From the NCBI RefSeq assembly GCF_002878395.1, contig NC_061120.1, positions 112,318,993 to 112,382,992 on the forward strand: a DNA stretch of 64,000 bases. Reading direction: 5' to 3'. Every line of letters begins with the position of its first letter. Positions within the stretch are counted from its first letter, which is position 1. The translations under genes were made by a program, and so were the position numbers. The DNA is from Capsicum annuum (lineage: Eukaryota > Streptophyta > Magnoliopsida > Solanales > Solanaceae). Positions 33,208 through 42,200 of this stretch are shown in pieces. The notes beneath the pieces are model-generated. The model worked only from the letters and a program-made list of their open reading frames with translations, searched no databases and had not been told where the DNA came from.

Positions 33208-36200
33208 CTATAAAAAAAATAGAGGGGAAAAAGTGTCACAATTACTTTAATTAAAAGAGGGCAAATCAGCTAGAATTAACTATCATTACAAACATCTCTA
33301 TGGACAAAAATAAAATAGAAAACAGTTTATACAAGGATAAGTAGCATAGAAGCTTCCAATATAACAATGCTATTCTCACCAAACGCGCCACTTCTAGGTC
33401 GCATGAACAACAAATATTAGTTCTCGAGGTAAATAATGACCCATATGCTTGGATTAGAATGATGTTCAATATTTATCAAATAAGGAGACCCTTTTTCTTT
33501 TATAACCGAGAAATCCTCAAGGACTAGTAGAATAATGATTGAAACTCTTGTGGATAATTGGACCACCTTCCCGTCGCTGGCCGAGCAGTGTACCAGTAAA
33601 AAGCAAGAAATAAGAACAAAGAACAGAACTTTGTGACAGCAATACAACAAAGACGAATTTTATGAGGCTTTCTCCTCTGCACTGTCGAGAAGAAAAAGTT
33701 TCTCTTACAGAGTTGTTTTTGCTCTTCTATAAAGCCGATATTCTTCAAGAGAGCTTTCCATTCAGCATGGAAGTTCCCTGTCTTGCTTCTCCAATTTGGC
33801 TTGGTGTTTAAAAGTTTAAAAAGCTACAAAAAATGATGTGTTTGAGTTCCTTTTACATCAGTCAAAAAAGGGGGAATCTAGCTGCAGTTATTCTGGGATC
33901 AAGATAAGTTGCTCATGCTCGGTGTCCGATACGGGTGCGGATCTAGAAGTCGGATCCTTCGTGATCTAAATTTCAAGATTCAGGGATACGGATCCAAGTA
34001 TGGATACATGTGTGGGGATTCAACAAAATATAATTCAAATATCTAAAAATAATGTTATAAACCTAAATTATGAGATATTATGTGAAAAAATTGATGAAAA
34101 AATATTGATCGTGAGGACTTTTCTAGAAGCAGATAAAAGGAAAAGGAGTGATGTAGAAATTTCTATATACAATGTATTCCATTTTCTTCAATTTCATCTA
34201 AGTTTTTATTTTGATTATAAAAATCATTGGATCTCCGAAATTTCTCCATCAAGTTTGGTCAAAGTAGCAAAAATTGTTTGACCAAATTGGGTGTGGATCG
34301 CTACACCACACCCACGTCGTGTCAACACGGGTGCAGCACCGAAAGTGAAGAGCCCGTGCAACTTAGGGATTAGGTAACAATTAAAATAATCCTGGTGCAC
34401 ATATTCATGTCCTACCTACCAGGTCAATGTTTTTGGTTCTCTTTAAGTTTCAGTCGCAGAAGACAATATTATGACAGAAAATATGTTGAGGATGCCTAGA
34501 CTATTTTTATATCTTGTTTGCTACTAGTTTTCTGGCAAATTTCTTCTTTTGGAGACAAGATCCTCAAGTTTCCATAGACCATCCCTTCTGGTTTCACTTA
34601 ATTCACCCATGATCTAAAAGTGCTCCAAATTACCATTCTACTTACCAAGCCCATCGCATCATCGTTATGCGGGGGAAAGAACTGAGGTCATATACTAATA
34701 TCAACAAATTTACCTACCTATAAATTGCTATCTTGGTTAGAGATAAAACAATAACAGCACACAAAATCTTATTTTCTAATTTGCAAAATATTGGAGTTAA
34801 TTTTGGGTTGCTAAATCTAACACATGCAAGATGAGTATCACAGAAATGTGGATGCTAAGATGGATGTACGGTTATACAAAACTAAACAAGATTAGAAAAT
34901 ATCACATTCATGAGAAGGTTCCAGTAACAAATTGAGTATGCAACAAGAGAAGGCCATTTGAGATGAGGCCATTTGAGATGGTATGATCGTGTCTTACGTT
35001 GACTAACAAATGCCTGAATCCGTAGGTATGAAACCATGGTGGTGAAGATGTTTAAAAGGACGAGATAGACCAAAACTCACTAGGAAGAAAGTTGTCTCAC
35101 AGGATTACAGTTTCTTGGTCATGCAGAATCAACAAACGGTAGAGCACAATGGAAGAAAAAGATCTATATAAGACAAACCTGTTAGTTGAAAGTCATGTTA
35201 GCACTTGTATTTTATGTTCTATGTTTTCTGGGAGTTGTTTAGCCTTTTAAAGATTTTAATATCTGTTAGTTGAGAACAAATATACGCCATGTTACCACTT
35301 TCATTTTATGTCCTATCCTTTTTAGGAGTTATTTACCCTCTGTTATACTTTTTTGGTCATATATACCTCGTTGTACTTGTTTTTAGTATTTGTTTCCACT
35401 TCATATAATATTGGACTTAGGTAAGTTTAAATGGAGTAACCTCATGCAATGAACAACGGAGACAAAGTTTAAATTTAAAAAAGAAAAATAGTATGCTATG
35501 TTAAAAAATTCTAATTAATTTATGAAGCGGCTTTCTGATTTAAAAAAAAAAGAGTAACATGGCCAGTGAAGATTCAAATACCTAACCCAACTTGTTCGAG
35601 ACTGAGGTGCTGTTCTTGTTGCGCCAATTACAATTGTAAAATGTTAAGATCTTGGATTGTATTAATTGAAATTGTATTTTGGCTAAGTTGAGCAAATCTA
35701 CAACCAAAATCAAGTTGAGAAAATCTACAACCAAAGAAGTTGTTAAAGAAACTCTCAAGCCTGAGACTGGTGCTAATTCTAGTCCTAAAGATGAACTGCA
35801 GAAATGAGCCTATGGTCCTCTGGTTATTAGCATCTTCATAACTTAAAGGTACAGTAATTTTGAGATCTTCCTAATTTTATATGGTCGGTATTTGAAGTTC
35901 GTTTATTGTTGGAAAAGAAACTTATTTTGTTTGGTTTAGTAACTTGCTACACAACTCAAAATGGAGCAAAATGGATATGGAGTATTTTCATAGCTGGCCC
36001 AAACTAGTTAGTGACTGGTCGTGATTGTTCTTGAAATTAAAAGGAAATGTGTTACTCCTAAATTTTTTGTTTGCCTTTGAACTATTGCAATATTTGCAAT
36101 AGTTAGAAATGAGGTGGATGTGGACGCACATGAGGAGAAATAAGATTAGAAATGAGGATATTCGAAAAAGGTAGCAGTGGCCCTGATGGAGGATAAGATG

Positions 36201-39200
36201 CGGGAAGCGAGATTTAGATGGCTTGGGCATATGGAGAGGAGATGCACACAACAATGTGAAGGTGTGAGAGGTTGGCTATGGATGGTTATTGGAGAGCGAA
36301 GAAATATTGGGAGAGGTGATTAGAATAGACATGTGGCAACTCCAGCTTACCGATGGCATGACCTTGATAGAAAATTATGGAGGACACAAATTAGGGTAAA
36401 GGGTTAGGTAGTTGAGGGAAAGGGAGGGAAAGGGTTAGGTAGTTGAGGGTTATCTCCCTTAGTCTTTCATACTAGTGCTCGTAGTATTACTCTGAGAGTT
36501 TCTTGTTATTTTATTTTTGTTACTATTTATTGTTACTAGCACTTCGATCATCGTATTATTTTGTGGTAGTGACTGTTCCGTTTTTAGTATGCATTGTCAT
36601 GCTTTCTTTAGCATTTTGCATTGGCTTCTTCTCATTGTTTCTTTTTCAAACTGCTTTGGAATATTTTTACTTGAACCGATGGTCTATTAAAAAACATCAT
36701 CTCTACCTTGTAGGGGGTAAGGTTTACATACACACTACCCTCCCTAGACCCAACTTGTAGGATTACATTAGGAATGTTGTTGTTGCAGTTGTCTTCGTCG
36801 TTGTTGTGTTTTGGCTAAGTTAGGCATGCCAAAATGTGCACTGTTATAATACAAAAAGAGAAGAGAGGATTCTGCTCAAGCAGTAGCTGACACCAAACGT
36901 AGATAAAGACTGTTTCCACCAACCTTGTGTCTGAAAATCTAGAGTTTTGATGCTTCAAACAAGATTGGGTAAAGAAGTGGTTTGCAATGAAATTTTTTCT
37001 TTTTAATATCAGCATTTACATTAAGCAGCCACGTGAGTAGTGTTTCTCTAGTTTTTCTCTAGTTGTTGAACCCAATTAAGATTTGACAACTGTTGGACAA
37101 CAACAACAACAACAACAACAAACCCAATATATTCCCACATTGTGGGGTAATGTGGGGTCTGAGGAGGGTAGAGTGTACGCAATCCATACAACTACCTCTA
37201 CATATTGACAACTGTTGGACGAACCTAACAATTATTCATATTATTCTTTTTAGAAAATTTAACTCATATAGCCGCTCATATAAGTTTTAAACCTAAAATA
37301 GCCATATTTTATTTTGACAACCTCGTTATAACCAACTTCCACATGTTTATTTTTAGGAATAAGGATAAGGACAAAACTTATTTATATTTAGATTCCTTAT
37401 AAAAAGATAAATATAATAGTTTGTATCCCTAACCCCACGCTGTGGGAATACACTGGGTTTGTTGTTGTTGTTGTATTCCTTATAAAAAGATAAATTATAA
37501 TAGTTTTTTTAATTAAATAGTTATAGGCCTATATTTAGCATATAATAAGTGTAGAATTAATGTATCGATGTTAGTTGCAAACGTTATATACATATAGTTG
37601 TTAAAATAAAAACTATATTAAAATTAAATAGCTAGAAAGGAGCAAGAAAGGAAGGGAGAGAGAAGGCAGAGAGTAACAATTCTTTACTCTTTCTATTGTA
37701 TTTTTCCATTACCATGATAGTGTCTTTTATAGACACGTGGATGCCATGTGATAAGGGCCCACTAGTACAAGGATGACTTCTCCAAGTCACTCCCTTTCAC
37801 TTTATGCTGATAAAAGACACTGTCATGGTAATGGAGCCAAAACAAAAGAAATTCTCTAAAGTTCTTTCCCATGCATGATCCCTAACAAAATGGTGTGGTG
37901 AATATTCAATAAGTCCATTTCACTGATGACTTGACGGATCACTAAGGTCTTGCCAATATCAACATTTGAGAAGTTGATATATAAGATTGGAATGCATCAT
38001 CTTTGAAAAATAAAGTCATGTTATCATCAAGGGGAGTCAAATACGTGTTGCACTCTTTTCTCCTTAGCTGCGATTTTATCCCATTGGATTTTTCTAGCGA
38101 GGTTTATAATGAGTCATCTCTCAATGCATACTACTAGATGTGTGCTCTTTTTTCTTCATTTGGACTTTTTCCCATAGGGTTTTTTTCTAGTAAGGTTTTA
38201 ATGAGAAATATTATCAATTAATGATCAAGGAGAAATACATTATATAGTGGATATCCATTGCACAATTTTTTTGTACAAGCTTGCAATACGCAGATAGCTT
38301 GCAAAAGTCTAAAGCAGACAGGTTGCAAGTAGCTCAAGGAGGCAAGTTGCAAGTAGCTCAAGCAAGCAAGTTGCAAGTAGCTCAAGCAGGCAAGTTGCAA
38401 GTAGCTCAGGCGGCTTCGCACATGATCTCCAAAAGAATGATGATAGCGAAGCACAACAAATCCATTCAAGTGATGATGACAGATTTATTCACCTGATCCT
38501 TATCGACTTCAACTCTTGAGAAAATGGTGCACAAGCAAATAATGTGTATTATGAATAATTATGTATAATTTTTCTTTTATTTCAATTTCCTTGTACATGA
38601 ATATCCAAGGGGGAGTGCAGTAAATAATGGCATGTGGATGTCATGTGATAAAGGCCCACTAGTACGGTAGAAGGGTGACTTCTCCAAGTCACTCCCTTCC
38701 ACTTTATGCCTATAAAAGGCACTATCATGATAATGGAAAAATACAATAAAAGGGCAGCCCGATGCACTAAGGCTACCGCTATGCACGGTGCCCGAGGAAG
38801 GACCCCACCACAAGGGTGTATCATACGTAGCTTTACCTTACATTTTTGCCAGAGGCTATTTCCAAGGCTTGAACCTGTGACCTCCTGGTCACATGGCAGC
38901 AACTTTACCAGTTACTCCAAGGCTACCCTTCAATGGAAAAATACAATAGAAGAATAAAAAATAGTTACTCTCTGCCTTCTATCTCCCTTTCTTTCTTGCT
39001 CCTTTTTAGCTATTTAATTTTAATATAGTTTTTATTTTTAACAATAATGTATAATTGATAAATAATCACTATATAATCTATGTATAATCTATATGCATGT
39101 ATACCTATCCTTACCCCCTGCAATTACGTGATTAGAAATAAGATTTGTACCTATCCTTACCCCTACAAAATCCATCATTAGAATCAAAATCCTACAATTA

Positions 39201-42200
39201 CTCAAACTATGTAGGTTGACTAACAAAAGTAACAATATGTGGAAATTGTTTATAACAAGATTACAACAACAACAACAAACCCAGTGTATTCCCACCTAGT
39301 GGGGTCTGGGGGTAAGATGTACGCAGTCCATACCTCTATCTCTGATGAAGTAGAAAGGCTGTTTCCGAAAGACCACCGGCTCAAGGCACGAGATACCACA
39401 CAAACACATAGTAAAGCACAGAAGCAGATTACATAACATAAATACGGCACCCATAAGTAATATAAAACAGAGGAAAGCAGAGGAAAGCACACAGATTCGT
39501 AATAAAACATGGAACACGGAACACGGAATCATAACAGGAATAAAACCCCCACCAAGTAATCCCTACACTAGCGACCCAAACTGGCCCTAATCCTCTGCCG
39601 TAATTCGCATCTTCCAGACCTTCCTATCTAAGGTCATGTCCTCGGTGAGCTGTAACTGTTCCATGTCCCGCCTAATCACCTCACCCAAGTACTTCTTCGG
39701 CCTACCCCTACCCCGCCTAAAACCATCCAACGCTAGCCTCTCACACCTACGGAACGGGGCATCCATGCCCCTCCTCTTCACGTGTCCGAACCATCTCAAT
39801 CGTGCTTCCCGCATCTTGCACTCCACTGAAGTCACACCAACCTTCTCCTGGATAGTCTCATTCCGAACTCTATCCCCTCTAGTCAGTCCACACATCCAGC
39901 GCAACATCCGCATTTCTGCCACCTTCATTTTTTGGATGTGGGAGTTCTTAACTGGCCAACACTCCGCTCCATACAGCAAGGCCGGACGTACTACCACCCT
40001 GTAGAATTTGCTTTTAAGCTTGGGCGGCACCTTCTTATCACACAGCACCCCCGACGCGAGTTTCCACTTCATCCATCCCGCCCCAATACGGTGCGAGACA
40101 TCCTCGTCAATCTCACCGTTACTCTGGATCACGGACCCAAGATACTTGAACTTATCCCTCTTACATACCTCCTGTGCTTCCAACTTCACTACTACCTCAT
40201 TCTCCCGCCTCACGTCATTAAACTTGCATTCCACATACTCTGTCTTGTTTCTGCTCACCCTGAACCCTTTAGACTCAAGAGTTTGCCTCCACACCTCTAA
40301 TTTGTCATTCACACCCCCTCGAGTCTCATCTATCAGAACTACATCGTCTGCAAAAAGCATACACCACGGCGCCTCCCCTTGAATACGCTGCGTCAACACA
40401 TCCATCACCAACGCAAACAAAAAGGGACTAAGAGTAGATCCCTGATGCAATCCTGTCAGGACAGTGAAATGCTCTGAGTCTCCTCCCGCCGTCCTCACCT
40501 GGGTTTTCGCTCCGTCATACATATCCTTAATTAGTCTGGTATATGCCTGCGGTACTCCACTCACCTCCAAGCATCTCCAAAACACCTCCCTAGGGACTTT
40601 GTCGTAAGCCTTTTCCAGATCGATAAACACCATGTGCAGATCCTTCTTTCTTTCCCTATACTGCTCCACCAACCTCCGTACCAGGTGGATTGCCTCCGTC
40701 GTCGAGCGGCCGAGCATAAATCCGAACTGGTTTTCCGAAATAGACACTATCCGTCTCAGCCTCACCTCGACCACTCTCTCCCAATCTTCATAGAGTGACT
40801 CAATAACTTAATCCCCTATAGTTATTTGGCGGCATAAAATAGACCTTTATGGTCGGGCGCTTCGCCGTAACCTGCACATAGCGAGGCTTCAATGCACCGG
40901 GCTACCCTTTTATTTATGTTGTTATCACACCCTGGGTTTTGACCCTTAGAAAATTTCCTAGAATTCTGGTCTCTGGACCCAATACGACTCATGGGTATGA
41001 GTCGTATGATGGGGTACAAATAGTATGGTCCAGTCGTATGCTGACCAATGTTGGTTGGTGGGATGAATTTTGGTTACTGGAATGGATACAACTTAAGGGT
41101 ATGAGTCGTATTGGTGGGTACGGATCGTTTGGTTCCTTAACTTAATCTTAGACTTGGTTACTTAGGTTGGATCTGAGCCGTAAACCGGGGTACAAGTCGT
41201 ACCATGAACTCGTATGGTGGACAGTGTCTAAATCTTCCTTGGGTTTAATCTTCCTTGGGTTGCACCCGCTAACCCGTCTACTGGCGGCTGTATACCCACG
41301 CTATGTAGAAACCAGCCGTTCTACTCCTCCTACATAGTGATTGACTAGGGGATCAGCATTTGGACTGAAGTGGTAAGCTTCCATCCTTTCAGAAGGCTTC
41401 ATTTCATGTTATGCATATTTCTAGACACTTTGATTTTATTTTGGATATTGGTTTTGGTCATGGTTGGGGGCATGTCCCAACCGGATTTTATTACTCTTTT
41501 GGTTAGAGGCTTTGTGGTACTGCTATGGGTTGGAATGGGCGGGATCGATATTAGTGTCAGCCTTGGTATTGGTATTGGTATTAACAGTGGGACTGACAAT
41601 AGTCGACGGAATTGTTGGTTGTTCCATCATATTTTATTTTGGGATTAATTATATTATGTTTTGGAACTTATTTAGTTATGGCCTGGTTTATGGCCTTTGG
41701 AATGGTTTGGCACAATTGGGCGGTTGGTGTTGGATGGTTGGACACGGTTGGGTCGGTCACGGTAGTGACCCTATCCCAGAGTCTTCATGTGAGCTATTAC
41801 ACTATCTTGTTATATGCTCGAAATTTAGCCAACTCAGGACAGGCGACTGGAGGTTGGGTTAGGTAACGGGGGTGGTCTCCGATCCCATTCGGACTTGGGA
41901 CGCCCATTACGACAAGGCCCACAGCAGGCAGTACAGAAACAAAAATTAAGGCTGAAGGAGGGGCCAGAAGAGTTAATGAATAAGAAACACAATGTAGAGC
42001 CAACTGGTGTATTGCAAAATCAGAAACCATTATACATATTAAGTTTGATGGACCTTTTTAATTTGGAGAGAGATCATTCCTAAATAGGATTAGTGTAATC
42101 TATGTCATCCGTGGGTTTTCGAAGACCTGTTTCATTAAATGGCCAAAAGGAGTAAAGCTTATTCAACAGATTATACATATTACGTTTGATGGACCTTTTT

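Larger units (their letters stand above)
37599..39043 (+). mobile_element. Internally deleted copia-type LTR element with a flipped LTR segment
   Basis: The 3' side is orthodox. CCAAGGGGGAGTG (copia-style polypurine tract, 38607-38619) is followed by an LTR ending TTTTTAACA at 39043 (interrupted by a SINE). The inner 3' region has CCCATTGGATTTTTCTAGCG and its repeat, typical of copia 3' ends. The 5' LTR (37599-37832) is rearranged. Its outer ~130 bp (37599-37728) are the inverse of the 3' LTR end, while its inner ~105 bp (37730-37832) are in direct orientation. No gag or pol remains. Confidence 0.75.

Noticed and set aside
38281..38496. Frame with 8-residue repeats (KLQVAQAG)
   Set aside because: It is the 24-bp tandem repeat read in frame, inside a deleted LTR element next to its polypurine tract, with no start context or conserved domain.
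39636..40382. Three plus-strand frames of 122-124 codons
   Set aside because: They are antisense shadows of the RTE reverse transcriptase on the minus strand.
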